Below, piece after piece: positions 51,801 through 60,208 of a stretch of 64,000 bases of DNA. The notes beneath the pieces were generated by a model. It made no database searches and was not told the DNA's origin. It saw only the letters and a list, made by a program, of their open reading frames with translations. Position 1 is the stretch's first letter. The number at the start of each line of letters is the position of its first letter. Made by a program: the position numbers and the translations under genes. The DNA comes from Saprospiraceae bacterium (GTDB lineage Bacteria > Bacteroidota > Bacteroidia > Chitinophagales > Saprospiraceae). The stretch covers positions 222,501-286,500 of the forward strand of contig JADJYQ010000001.1 in assembly GCA_016719615.1 (NCBI GenBank), given 5' to 3'.

Positions 51801-54425
51801 GGTGATTCCATCCGGTAAAAAATATTTAATGCTATCGAGAATTGTTATTGGACGAAATTCATTTTTGAAAAAGTCTGAAAGGTTCTTATTTCCTTTAATA
51901 GTGAGCGCTTCCAATTGTAAGGCATTATTGCAATAGTAGATATCCGTAGCCGGCAAAGAGATGATTAGCCCAGGTGTTGCTGTTGCGAGCTGATGACTGA
52001 TAACCTGACAAGAATATGGAAATAAAAATCCTGAAGTCCGGCTGAAGAGTTGAACATAATTGGCTATAGAAGTATTATAAATCCGGTCATTCACATTTCC
52101 AAGAAATTTGAAATGAAGTTTTACTTTAAAACGATCTCCGTTTTTGATCAAAGTATTTGGTGGAACTCCACATTTTAATATGAGAGAATCTATAGGTAAT
52201 GAAAAGCGATGTCCAGAACCATAGGATTCACTTCTGAGGGCAATTTTACCACAGACTACTGATGAACCCTGACTGGAGTATTTTCCAATTGAATCAAAAG
52301 TACAAGTATAACTTAGCCCTGTTTCCTGATTGTAATACTCCATTTCCGCTTTGAAGGGGACCAATATTAAATCATGTGAAACGAGAAAAACAATGGAATC
52401 ACTAGTGAAATTTTGAACATCGGCCACAATTTCAGCTTCAAAAATATTTATCAGAGTATCACCAGTAATGAATCTATTTAATTGTACATCACCAGTATCT
52501 GCTTTTCCGGTTCCGTCATTGAGTCGATTTCCATCTTTATCACTGTCGTAAATATTTGAACGATAAATGGAAGAATTGAAATGAGCATATGCGGGAATGG
52601 TATCTATTTGAAAATTTAAACTTGAACAATTCATAGAATAGCCAAAGAGAGCTCTTAAACGAGGTCCGCAACTACAAATTCCATCATCATAACAATTCAA
52701 ACTCAGTTCGCTGCAAAGTAAACCCTCAATTTTCAAAGTATCGTTTTTGTTTTCTTCGCAAGAAGTAATAAACCTTCTTGAAGTTCCGCCCAGGGTTTTT
52801 AAACAAGGAGCTTCACAATCTACTTTTAAAGGGATTGAAAGTAGGTGAAGTTTTTTTTCAAAAAATCCGGGCCTGTACTGGAGGTAGATTAAAGATGCAC
52901 TAGGGTCCGTATTGTCATAATCAATATTTATGGGGCGGATTCCTTCTAAAATGAAACTTGAATCCAATAATATTAAACCGCATGGTATGACGAGGAGTAG
53001 GTCTATAGGTGCGTCATTGATGGTTTGATTTACGCGAATACTGTCGTGTAAATAAATAGTGCTGTCTTTTGTAAATACTTTTGATTTGTTTGAGGTGCCG
53101 AGTATATGTGAAATGACCTGTGTTTTTCTAAGATCTACTGAATATTCGAGTGGATTCAGATTCATAGAAACTGTATTCTTGCACGATGTGATGTAGCGGT
53201 AATTATAAAAAAATGGAAACTGATTGCCATTAAATTGTGGCGAGATGAGTATGCGACCGTGTAAGGTAATTTGTTGTCCCGGTAAAATGGGGCTGATGGA
53301 AAGTAAGGCCTGTTCAGCAAAAGAACCCTGGGCACAATTGTTTCCGTTAAATTCATCGATAGTCTCGATTGAAATTATAGACGCATTGCCCTGAATCCTG
53401 AAACTATCGATTAAAAATGAAAATACTTCTGTAGAGCTTGCAGGATATTCTGTCAATAAATCTAATAATAGACTGTCAGCTCTGCGGGTCCCGGTATTTT
53501 GAATGTGCATTTGAAACTTCACACCTTCAGGTTCACAATGACAAGATGGGGCCTGAACATCAATGGAAAAATTTAATCGCGCATTTCCGGACGGATTCGT
53601 AAAGATTACATCTGCTGTTTCCATATCCGACTGGCAAAAGGATTGTGAACATCCCCAGGATACCGAAAAATTTGAATGGATGGTTTTGGCTTGGCAGTTG
53701 CTATCCATTAATATTTCTTCTATAAAAATCGATTCATTTCTTTCAAACAAAGAATCGCGATCGCCTATAAGGATAAAATCTTTACTGCTGAAATGCAGTT
53801 GCAAATTTTGAAGATCCTCCATCAAAAGGGTTCCTGAATTGGATGTCAATTTTAAAGGATCATGTTGGTCTGTAAATGTGAACTCCTTTATTGGACCTAA
53901 CCTTGAATTGAGAATTTGTATGGTTCGTTTCATTTGATTACCTGCTTCAATAATGGTATCTCTCACCTGGGGGATCACCAGAAATCCTGTTTCGATCCGG
54001 TAAGGTGGTTCGGTAAGCAGGGAATCAATTCCTGAAGAATGTCTGAATATTAATTTATTTTGAAATAATGCTCCACTGTTAACCTGATCGAATAAGGAAC
54101 AACTTATTTCAAATTGCAATTGGAGTATGCGTTTTTCACCAACAGCAAGTGGTGTAAGTGTAAACTCTGGTTGATGTGGAATGCTAAGGTTAAACTCAGT
54201 TGCATTGACTGCAGAACCCTGAATATAAGAAGTTCCAGATGGTAAAATCAATTGAAAATGCAGATTACTAAGAAGACTTGACGAACTGTTTTCCACTTCA
54301 ATTTTCAGGAGACTATTTCCGCAGACAAAAGCACTGTCTTCCAGGCTATGATGGATGATGAGACTCTGCCCATGTAAACCACTGAAGAGTGATATCCAGA
54401 TAAGGCTTATAACAATCCGTTTCAA
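48876..54425 (-). CDS. Giant surface protein with T9SS type B (gliding-motility C-terminal) domain
   Basis: 1849 residues. Signal peptide (IVISLIWISLFSGLHGQ). The body is a string of beta-rich modules resembling DUF11 or conserved-repeat Ig-like units: repeated blocks read like ...LPSGTSYIQGSAVN..., PNGITIIPNSVYVAYPSGSS, with many scattered Cys (CSCGPRL, CHCEPEG). The C-terminus IPNAFSPNGDQSNDYFRIRGP, then NRWGEIVFE and YWDGRYRGKTLHPDVFAYFL, is the type B sorting domain read by PorP/SprF-type partners. A surface adhesin or matrix role is inferred. It has its own -7 box and is alone in its unit. No frameshift over 5.5 kb is evident. Confidence 0.88.
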   Translation of the reverse strand: MKRIVISLIWISLFSGLHGQSLIIHHSLEDSAFVCGNSLLKIEVENSSSSLLSNLHFQLILPSGTSYIQGSAVNATEFNLSIPHQPEFTLTPLAVGEKRILQLQFEISCSLFDQVNSGALFQNKLIFRHSSGIDSLLTEPPYRIETGFLVIPQVRDTIIEAGNQMKRTIQILNSRLGPIKEFTFTDQHDPLKLTSNSGTLLMEDLQNLQLHFSSKDFILIGDRDSLFERNESIFIEEILMDSNCQAKTIHSNFSVSWGCSQSFCQSDMETADVIFTNPSGNARLNFSIDVQAPSCHCEPEGVKFQMHIQNTGTRRADSLLLDLLTEYPASSTEVFSFLIDSFRIQGNASIISIETIDEFNGNNCAQGSFAEQALLSISPILPGQQITLHGRILISPQFNGNQFPFFYNYRYITSCKNTVSMNLNPLEYSVDLRKTQVISHILGTSNKSKVFTKDSTIYLHDSIRVNQTINDAPIDLLLVIPCGLILLDSSFILEGIRPINIDYDNTDPSASLIYLQYRPGFFEKKLHLLSIPLKVDCEAPCLKTLGGTSRRFITSCEENKNDTLKIEGLLCSELSLNCYDDGICSCGPRLRALFGYSMNCSSLNFQIDTIPAYAHFNSSIYRSNIYDSDKDGNRLNDGTGKADTGDVQLNRFITGDTLINIFEAEIVADVQNFTSDSIVFLVSHDLILVPFKAEMEYYNQETGLSYTCTFDSIGKYSSQGSSVVCGKIALRSESYGSGHRFSLPIDSLILKCGVPPNTLIKNGDRFKVKLHFKFLGNVNDRIYNTSIANYVQLFSRTSGFLFPYSCQVISHQLATATPGLIISLPATDIYYCNNALQLEALTIKGNKNLSDFFKNEFRPITILDSIKYFLPDGITLDTLWVYSSYFDSSGQQLIRKIFLLPQKRNGFFYVDPDQLKAIIWDESHVLEFFPHLVVDRCSVLKNDKVLLTFQYFISSGRDSIFWIAPDVQKLYNRYTINSSLEYRLLNPGNKLEFKQKELYISSNELLWDLLYPVEEEAGFLKIEMQSAKGLVDQFKIVTEPKVPINDINPLCILLGPFVKDSTYIFKMSGFEKSCEQDTLIIYSSWSCDSLALIMSLDTCLRTQIIIPVIPAKPELELDIRQEQKTTLLCDTLSEIMLEFFNANKGTAYQPELFIEIPNGITIIPNSVYVAYPSGSSFIPLPLPVWVNGKTYVWKLSELLMPLQIKGLSGIQFQPENSIQIKFTALTSCDIEANNYFIYTATGMDLCNSSSNTIRKAGNEIEIDGVTKVPRIRAQVKSMIPKTCENINPLLEIEFEMDQTSQFNDSCLIRFPKPLRLLENSFKPIQNLGSPSLVTEETADEWLIRFKITEGIPANSIIQFQFEVQGWELLKCGDHSIKLEFYTRRNAYCKASQMDCSVFIVTGQIEVPMSKLLTNVRLENLSLMEDSSAHLNINFDLLTSGAEFLEDSVLCVGLFIDREQTSVLQTNDSLVHIFNFSADLLKTNSRYNHKASIQIPNTLSCHYILSILKNPCICQGDTLHAAINSIQIYTFCDSLCFGDSLLLGNTFHLAKNYKWTMSPSACDTCQQQWYFSNAIKQVLVDSFVLELSENENCKRIYTYKILNFPPTEGLYTIEEVCRNQDIILDGGSRKNIFWSGPAIINPKQILQKINVSNPVRYVLHYTNDDACSSTDTFDFYFNSDTTRFQISPDTLIQAGDKASLYVTPGYRYEWMPAQDLSCTDCSSPLASPTKNTLYTVIITDSLGCKHALDVLVRLIVTDCEQLPIGIPNAFSPNGDQSNDYFRIRGPILENFNLRIANRWGEIVFETADQNIYWDGRYRGKTLHPDVFAYFLQFDCEGRRIFKKGNVSLLK
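50174..50192. repeat. Degenerate palindrome copy inside the giant gene
   Basis: AAACGAACGTTTGTTAGT-like sequence sharing the AACGAACGTT core. It is coding, and weak on its own. Confidence 0.3.
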
Positions 54426-54445
54426 AACTTAGGCTTTGTTGTAAA

Positions 54446-54453
54446 CAAAGATA
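54446..54453 (-). promoter_or_regulatory. -7 box for the giant surface protein gene
   Basis: TATCTTTG on the minus strand, 20 bases upstream of the ATG at 54425. Confidence 0.55.
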
Positions 54454-54528
54454 ACCAAAGCAAAGTAGTAGATTGTTAAATTTGGAGTCTTCAATAAATT
54501 TCTTAATAACTTTATATGAAAAATTAAT

Positions 54529-54912
54529 ATGGCCAAAACAAAGAACAAACCATACGGAAGTATTAAATTTCAAAACATCGATCAGTATCATAATGCTTTT
54601 TCAGAACCTGTAAAAACTCGCTTAAATGAAATAAGAGACATCATTCAACAAACTGCACCACAAGCGGAAGAATGCATAAGTTATAATATTCCGACATATA
54701 AGCTCAATGGAAACTTGGTACACTATGCGGCTTTTAAGTCACATCTGGGATTTTATCCGGCTCCGGAAGCCATTACTTTATTCAAAAAGGAACTGGAGCC
54801 TTATAAAACTTCAAAAGGTGCTATACAATTTCCTTTTGAACAGGAATTGCCAGTCGGATTGATCAAACGCATTGTTCAACATCGCGTTCAGGTCATGCAG
54901 CATAAAATTTGA
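54529..54912 (+). CDS. DUF1801 (YdhG-like) protein
   Basis: 127 residues, soluble. VKTRLNEIRDIIQQTAPQAEECISYNIPTYKLNGNLVHYAAFKSHLGFYP and the C-terminal GAIQFPFEQELPVGLIKRIVQHRV match the DUF1801 family closely. Some members are described as frataxin-like iron chaperones, but the biochemical role here is unproven. It is divergent from the giant surface protein and has no obvious partner. Confidence 0.88.
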   Translation: MAKTKNKPYGSIKFQNIDQYHNAFSEPVKTRLNEIRDIIQQTAPQAEECISYNIPTYKLNGNLVHYAAFKSHLGFYPAPEAITLFKKELEPYKTSKGAIQFPFEQELPVGLIKRIVQHRVQVMQHKI

Positions 54913-55120
54913 TATGGCTGGCTAGATAAATCTGATAAATGCATTTAAAAGTAGCAGAAACATTCTAAGCATGGGGCTCTGTTAAGTTAGAAGAGTGAAA
55001 TCGGATATTTTTTAATGAATCACGTATGTATAGGAGATTTATGAGGTATTCAAATTGGGACCTAATGGAAAAAGAATTATTTTTGATGAAATCGAAAAAC
55101 GAAGCTAAAATAAAAAAAAT

Positions 55121-56194
55121 ATGAAAAAAAAGTTTGTACCTGGACAAATTCTCAAGCTTCATTTAGGAACCATAAATCAGATCCAAACTTCGCGTTTACC
55201 CGGCTTTGGATTTTTGTGCTTCATTCTTATTTGCAGCACAGTTTTGGGTGCTCAAAAAAAATCAACATGGGCCATCGCTATTCACGGCGGTGCAGGAGCA
55301 ATTTCCAGGCAAAATATGACTGTAGAAAAGGAAGCAGCCTATCTGAAGGCATTGGAGCAAGCCTTATCCATTGGTGAGGGTGTATTACAAAATGGAGGTA
55401 CAGCACTTGATGCGGTTGAGCAAACGATTGTGTTTATGGAAGATTGTCCTTTATTCAATGCAGGAAAAGGAGCGGTTTTTAACCGGGAAGGAAAAGTGGA
55501 ATTAGATGCAAGCATCATGGATGGTGCTACACATTCGGCGGGTGCAGCCGGCGGTGTTCAGGGTATCAAGAATCCTATCCGCCTGGTCAGGGCTATTATG
55601 GAAAAATCACAACATGTTTTTTTAGTCGGAGAAGGTGCTAAAGCTTTTGGAATGGAAATGAGAATGGATACTGCAGATGCGAATTGGTTTTATACGGAAG
55701 AGCGATGGCTGCAACATTTGAATACCTTACAAAAATTGAAAACAACTAATACAGGGGCACTTCAAGAAGATAACGAACGTTCGTTAGGCACAGTGGGTTG
55801 CGTGGCGTTGGATCTCCGTGGAAATCTTGCAGCCGGCACATCGACGGGTGGCATGAACAACAAGCGATGGAATCGCCTGGGCGATAGCCCGGTGATTGGT
55901 GCCGGTACCTATGCAGACAACAGAACCTGTGCAGTTTCCTGTACCGGACACGGAGAATATTTTATTCGGTATGCTGTAGCACATGATTTGCATGCAAGAA
56001 TATTATATGGAAAGCAAAAATTGCATAGAGCCGCGGAAACCATTATTCATAAGGAATTAAAATCGATCGGTGCAGAAGGTGGATTGATTGCCATAGACCG
56101 ATTCGGAAATATTGCAACTCCGTTTAATTCGAATGGTATGTACAGAGCCTGGTCTAAGAGAGGGGAAAGAGAAATTAGGATTTATAACGAATGA
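55121..56194 (+). CDS. Isoaspartyl peptidase / L-asparaginase (plant type, Ntn hydrolase)
   Basis: 357 residues. Exported (FLCFILICSTVLGAQ after a basic start). The Ntn-hydrolase precursor is autocleaved before Thr224 in LGTVGCVALDLRGNLAAGTSTGG, giving alpha and beta chains. Upstream AIAIHGGAGAISRQN and FNAGKGAVFNREGKVELDASIMDG, downstream RLGDSPVIGAGTYAD and TGHGEYFIR are family motifs. It releases Asp from isoaspartyl dipeptides or hydrolyses asparagine. Secretion is usual for Bacteroidota members. The codons just before the nucleophile contain the palindrome at 55771-55786. Confidence 0.92.
   Translation: MKKKFVPGQILKLHLGTINQIQTSRLPGFGFLCFILICSTVLGAQKKSTWAIAIHGGAGAISRQNMTVEKEAAYLKALEQALSIGEGVLQNGGTALDAVEQTIVFMEDCPLFNAGKGAVFNREGKVELDASIMDGATHSAGAAGGVQGIKNPIRLVRAIMEKSQHVFLVGEGAKAFGMEMRMDTADANWFYTEERWLQHLNTLQKLKTTNTGALQEDNERSLGTVGCVALDLRGNLAAGTSTGGMNNKRWNRLGDSPVIGAGTYADNRTCAVSCTGHGEYFIRYAVAHDLHARILYGKQKLHRAAETIIHKELKSIGAEGGLIAIDRFGNIATPFNSNGMYRAWSKRGEREIRIYNE
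55771..55786. repeat. Perfect 16-bp palindrome inside the asparaginase gene
   Basis: TAACGAACGTTCGTTA; its 14-bp core is identical to one in fahA. It is coding sequence seven codons or fewer before the catalytic Thr codon. Confidence 0.5.
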
Positions 56195-56224
56195 ATGCGC
56201 TTAAATGAAAATGATAAGCTAAGC

Positions 56225-56773
56225 TTAATGCTGAGTTAACAAGTTTTCAGGAAGATAGGATTCAAACTGATTGATGCGTAAAATTTTGCGCAGCCAATAG
56301 TCAGATGCTAGGATGTTTTCATGAATTACTCCTTTAGACGAAGTACTATGTATAATGTATAATTCATTTTTTTTATTGCTACAGATCAGTCCGACATGGC
56401 TCACTTGATTCTTAGTACCAAAAAATATGAGATCCCCGGGCTTGGCAGCATCGAGATCAATTTCCGTTCCCTTGTTTATTTGGTCTCGTGAGCTGGGTCC
56501 TATGCTTAATCCGGTTTTTGAAAAGAGAAATTGTACCAAACCGCTGCAATCGAAACCATCTGTATTTTTTCCAGCACGTTTATAGGGCGTCCCTAACAAT
56601 TGCATTCCATTCGATAGAATGCTTTCTCTCATTTTCCAGGGATCATTTTCGTTTAGTTTTTGATCGCCAACGACTACTTTGGGCGCGGAACATGAAATAC
56701 AGAGACAAACCACCAAAGCCAAGCAGCCTTTAAGGCCAGGATATGTATGTCGTAAAATAAGGATAATATTCAT
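56225..56773 (-). CDS. NlpC/P60 (C40) cell-wall peptidase lipoprotein
   Basis: 182 residues. Lipobox CISC with Cys28, so lipidated. The C40 papain-like domain: catalytic Cys76 in TDGFDCSGLVQFLF, His126 in QVSHVGLI and a third polar residue His142 (YIIHST). It likely cleaves gamma-D-Glu-diaminopimelate bonds in peptidoglycan stems. The N-terminal lead MNIILILRHTYPGLKG before the hydrophobic core is rather long, so an internal start is possible but none is an ATG. Confidence 0.9.
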   Translation of the reverse strand: MNIILILRHTYPGLKGCLALVVCLCISCSAPKVVVGDQKLNENDPWKMRESILSNGMQLLGTPYKRAGKNTDGFDCSGLVQFLFSKTGLSIGPSSRDQINKGTEIDLDAAKPGDLIFFGTKNQVSHVGLICSNKKNELYIIHSTSSKGVIHENILASDYWLRKILRINQFESYLPENLLTQH

Positions 56774-56894
56774 ACAAGCTGCAATATAATAAGATTATAC
56801 ATATTAAATAAATATTTAATATATTTTTAACTATCTGGAAAGCAGGAATGATATAACGCCTTAGGAGCAGCTTTGTTTAAACTCGTTATGATGC

Positions 56895-57674
56895 TTATTT
56901 GAATTCAAACAGGTCCCGGTCTTTGAGAAAAGGGTAGGCCCGGCGATATACCTGGAGCGAAGCAAGATCCAGTTCAAGCTGAGCGATGCCATGGGCTGAA
57001 TTTAGATGGACCATAGGTCTTCCTTCAAAATCATAGACTGCAGAATCCCCCTTATAGTGAATTCCCATTTCATCACTTCCAATTCGATTGACGCCTGCCA
57101 CAAAACTTTGATTTTCGATAGCCCTTGCTGGCAAAAGGCTATTCCAGGCAAGTTCTCTTTTTTCAGGGAAATTGGCAACAAACACGATGAGGTCGGCGCC
57201 ATCTTCATTTCTGCACCAAACCGGAAACCTCAAGTCATAGCAGATATAAAATGCAATTTTCCAGGAATTGAGCTCAAGTATCATTTTGCGTGAGCCCGGG
57301 CTATAGTGTTGATGCTCGTTGGCCAGGGTAAAAAGGTGCTTTTTATCATAAAACGAGGCTTGGTCACTTTTGGCTCGGACTGCGATTAAGCGATTATAAA
57401 ATTTAGATTCTTCCTTGATGATGAGACTCCCTGCAACAGCGCAATTAAACATGTCTCCAATTTTTTGCATCCAAATGCGCGTAGGTCCGTCCATGTTTTC
57501 TGCGAGCCTATCCGAAGCCATGCTAAATCCGGTCGTAAACATCTCCGGGAAGATCAGAAGGTCAGTAGGCTGTTTAAGTTGCTGGAAAAGCAATTGTTCT
57601 ATGGCCTCTCTATTAGCAGCTGGATTTTCCCAAATTATGGGGATTTGGCATAAACTAAGGCGTAGGGAAGACAT
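56895..57674 (-). CDS. Carbon-nitrogen hydrolase (YafV-type omega-amidase)
   Basis: 259 residues from the ATG at 57674. Nitrilase-superfamily triad: Glu44 (LLIFPEMFT), Lys in FYDKKHLFT near 111, Cys145 in FYICYDLRFPVW. The sequence around it (TGFSM, NEHQHYSPG, VCYDLRFP-like) fits omega-amidases such as YafV that hydrolyse alpha-ketoglutaramate or ketosuccinamate, side-products of glutamine or asparagine transamination. It lies just downstream of the rplY terminator and is read separately. Confidence 0.88.
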   Translation of the reverse strand: MSSLRLSLCQIPIIWENPAANREAIEQLLFQQLKQPTDLLIFPEMFTTGFSMASDRLAENMDGPTRIWMQKIGDMFNCAVAGSLIIKEESKFYNRLIAVRAKSDQASFYDKKHLFTLANEHQHYSPGSRKMILELNSWKIAFYICYDLRFPVWCRNEDGADLIVFVANFPEKRELAWNSLLPARAIENQSFVAGVNRIGSDEMGIHYKGDSAVYDFEGRPMVHLNSAHGIAQLELDLASLQVYRRAYPFLKDRDLFEFK

Positions 57675-57695
57675 GTTTAAAGTTTTCCACAAAAT

Positions 57696-57724
57696 ACAAA
57701 AGCCGGCTTTGGGCCGGCTTTTGT
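57696..57724. terminator. Bidirectional-type terminator hairpin downstream of prs-rplY
   Basis: ACAAAAGCCGGC-TTTGG-GCCGGCTTTTGT. The stem is GC-rich with A/T tracts on both sides; it is positioned to end rplY on the minus strand. Confidence 0.8.
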
Positions 57725-57742
57725 ATTATAAAAAAGGGATTA

Positions 57743-58348
57743 TTATTTTTTAGCAGGAGCTCCAGCAGCGGCTTTGGTCTCCTCAGCAGCGGCACCTTTC
57801 AGAGCACGTGGAATTTCAACACCTACAACCGGCGTACTAGCTGGATTTACGATTTCAACACCTGAAACGGGGATGATATCGCGAACTCTCATGGTTTGAC
57901 CCAAATCGAGTTTGGTAACGTCCAAATAAACTTCAGGTACAATGTTTTCGGAAGAAGCCTTAATGTGGACGGTGCGAATTCTTTGAACCAGTTTACCACC
58001 CGATTTAACACCAACTGCGGCACCTTTTAAAGTCACGGGAACCTCCACTTTTACAGGAGTACCTTTGATGAGCTTTAGAAAATCCAAATGTGTAATTTGA
58101 TCGGTTACAGGGTGAGTTTGTACTTCTTTTAAGATGCAACGGTGAGTCTGTCCGTTGAAGTTTATTTCTGCAACCTTGAATTTTGGAGTGTACAACAAGG
58201 CTTTCAGTTCAGAAGGTTGAGCATTAAATTGCAAATTGCCTTCTTTAGAATACAAGACACAAGGCACAACACCTTCTCTGCGGTAGCGGTTAGATGCAAC
58301 TTTTCCGGTGTCTGTTCGAGGGCTGGCGTTGATAACGACGGTTTCCAT
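57743..58348 (-). CDS. rplY: 50S ribosomal protein L25 (Ctc form)
   Basis: 201 residues: the L25 5S-rRNA-binding domain (residues about 1-95, VVINASPRTDTGKVASNRYRREGVVPCVLYSKEG, HLDFLKLIKG) plus the C-terminal TL5/Ctc beta domain (VPVTLKGAAVGVKSGGKLVQRIRTVHIK), ending in an Ala/Lys-rich tail. It binds 5S rRNA in the 50S subunit. It follows prs in the same orientation. A TATCTTTG -7 box lies 36 bases upstream, so it can be transcribed on its own. Confidence 0.95.
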   Translation of the reverse strand: METVVINASPRTDTGKVASNRYRREGVVPCVLYSKEGNLQFNAQPSELKALLYTPKFKVAEINFNGQTHRCILKEVQTHPVTDQITHLDFLKLIKGTPVKVEVPVTLKGAAVGVKSGGKLVQRIRTVHIKASSENIVPEVYLDVTKLDLGQTMRVRDIIPVSGVEIVNPASTPVVGVEIPRALKGAAAEETKAAAGAPAKK

Positions 58349-58384
58349 AAATCAAAATTTTATTAAAATCCCTTTTAGGGAGCG

Positions 58385-58392
58385 CAAAGATA
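58385..58392 (-). promoter_or_regulatory. -7 box for rplY
   Basis: TATCTTTG followed by CGC on the minus strand, 36 bases upstream of the rplY ATG. Confidence 0.55.
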
Positions 58393-58413
58393 TAAAAAGA
58401 TGGAAAATGTCAG

Positions 58414-59346
58414 CTATTTATCAATAAAAAGTGCCTCGATGGAGCGATGTTCGTGCGTATTCCGGATCGCCTTAGCAAATAATTTGGCAGAATTGAGGAC
58501 TTTGATTTTTGAGCTTGTGCGATTTAAAGGGATGGAATCGGTTACGATCATTTCCGAAATTCGACTGTTTTCAATGTTTTCGAATGCTTTTCCCGATAAT
58601 ACAGGGTGGGTACAGACGGCTTTAACATCTAATGCACCTTTGTCTATTAAAGCTTGACTGGCTTTACAAAGTGTTCCGGCAGTATCTACGATATCATCGA
58701 CCAGGATGACTTCGCGGTCTTTCACATCGCCAATGACAGTGATATTTTCAACTTCGTTGGCTTTTTTGCGGTATTTATCGCAAATGACCAGGTCTTTTCC
58801 AAAATGTTTTGAATAACTCCTTGCCCTTTTTACTCCGCCCACATCTGCGCATGCAAAAACCGTATTTTCCTTCATATAGGAATCCAGAAAAGGCATAAAG
58901 ATGGCTTCGCTTTTCAAATGATCGAGAGGAATGTCAAAAAACCCCTGGATCTGGTCAGCGTGTAGGTCCATGGTCATAATTCTGTTGGCGCCGGCAGCCT
59001 GAAGTAAGTTAGCTACGAGTTTTGCTGAAATGGGTACTCTGGGCTTATCTTTTCGATCCTGCCGGGCATACCCAAAATAGGGGATAACGGCAGTGATGTA
59101 ACCACCGGAAGCCCTTTTGGTAGCATCAATCATGAGCAAAAGCTCAAAAAGGTTTTCGGAAGGCGCGTATGTTGACTGAATGAGAAAAACATAACTACCG
59201 CGCACGGATTCATTAATAACCGGTTGCATTTCTCCATCGCTGAAACGCAGTAGGTTCAATTTTCCGAGAGAATCGCCGTAATGGTCGGCAATATCTTCAG
59301 CAAGCGCCCGGGAAGCGGTCCCGGAAAATAATTTAACATCCTGCAT
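58414..59346 (-). CDS. prs: Ribose-phosphate pyrophosphokinase
   Basis: 310 residues from the ATG at 59346 (MQDVKLFSGTASRALAEDIA). It makes PRPP from ribose 5-phosphate and ATP, feeding purine, pyrimidine, His, Trp and NAD synthesis. Motifs: FSDGEMQPVINESVRG, IPYFGYARQDRKDKPRVPISAK (ATP-flexible loop), TMDLHADQIQGFFDIP (PRPP synthase signature), and VILVDDIVDTAGTL (PRPP-binding). A 14-codon longer frame reaches 59388, but the -7 box at 59365-59372 supports the shorter start. prs-rplY form a common pair. Confidence 0.96.
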   Translation of the reverse strand: MQDVKLFSGTASRALAEDIADHYGDSLGKLNLLRFSDGEMQPVINESVRGSYVFLIQSTYAPSENLFELLLMIDATKRASGGYITAVIPYFGYARQDRKDKPRVPISAKLVANLLQAAGANRIMTMDLHADQIQGFFDIPLDHLKSEAIFMPFLDSYMKENTVFACADVGGVKRARSYSKHFGKDLVICDKYRKKANEVENITVIGDVKDREVILVDDIVDTAGTLCKASQALIDKGALDVKAVCTHPVLSGKAFENIENSRISEMIVTDSIPLNRTSSKIKVLNSAKLFAKAIRNTHEHRSIEALFIDK

Positions 59347-59364
59347 GAGCATCATATACTGGCG

Positions 59365-59372
59365 CAAAGCTA
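59365..59372 (-). promoter_or_regulatory. -7 box for prs
   Basis: TAGCTTTG followed by CGCC on the minus strand, 18 bases upstream of the chosen prs ATG. Confidence 0.55.
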
Positions 59373-59400
59373 ATAATTTTACAGCCAATTGAAAAGCAAC

Positions 59401-59823
59401 ATGCAGAGATTAGCAGGTTTATACATTGCAAATGTTCGCAACAAGGGGCGAGCTGTTTTTTGTGCAACGGACATACCCAAAGGGGCTTTAATCGAAATTT
59501 GTCCGATACTCATTATTCCGGAGAATGAAGTGGACATCATCCACCACACCGAATTGCACGATTATTATTTCGTTTGGGGTGATAATGATGAACAGGCAGC
59601 AATAGCTTTGGGTTATGGATCACTTTATAATCATTCGTATAGCCCCAACTCCGAATATATTTACGACCCGGACAATGATTGTATCGAGGTACATGCCATC
59701 AAAAATATTCCGGCAGGAAAAGAGATCACATTTAACTATCATGGCGATCCCAATTGCAAAGATGCCTTATGGTTTGATAAAAAAGGAAAACGGATGCTGC
59801 GGTTAAAAGCAAAAATGAAATGA
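59401..59823 (+). CDS. Small SET-domain protein
   Basis: 140 residues from the ATG at 59401; a TTG four codons upstream also opens the frame. SET-domain pattern: GLYIANVRNKGRAVFCATDIPKGALIEICP at the start, GYGSLYNHSYSPNSEYIYD (the NHS..PN S-adenosylmethionine-site motif) and IPAGKEITFNYHG (usual E.T..Y). It probably methylates lysine in a protein target. No post-SET Cys cluster. It is divergent from prs by about 54 bases, and no target is suggested by the context. Confidence 0.85.
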   Translation: MQRLAGLYIANVRNKGRAVFCATDIPKGALIEICPILIIPENEVDIIHHTELHDYYFVWGDNDEQAAIALGYGSLYNHSYSPNSEYIYDPDNDCIEVHAIKNIPAGKEITFNYHGDPNCKDALWFDKKGKRMLRLKAKMK

Positions 59824-59976
59824 CAGGATTTTACGGATGGAGGAGATTTACTGGATGGAATGGATTCTGGAGCTAGGATCAAAGAGTCCCGAGATGCAGA
59901 AATTAATCAGTAAACAGGTGATGATGATTTCGGAAGGAGCAAATTTCAGAAATTAAAAAAATAATTTCCATTTTTT

Positions 59977-59996
59977 GTACTAACATTCGTTAGTAC
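59977..59996. repeat. ACTAAC..GTTAGT palindrome with 8-bp arms
   Basis: GTACTAAC-ATTC-GTTAGTAC. Confidence 0.8.
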
Positions 59997-60208
59997 GTGT
60001 CTTTTTCTATCTGACGATCCTGCTTACCAATAATCCTACTCTTGCCTACCTGCGGCAGGTAGTTCATGATTTTCCTAAAAGGCTACCAATATTTTGTCCC
60101 TACGGGACATGTAAAAGATTAAAGATTAAAGTGCAAAGTGCAAAAAGACAAGCTTTGTTGCAACTAAAGTTATGAGTAATAATTTGAAAATAATTGAATA
60201 ATATTTGA

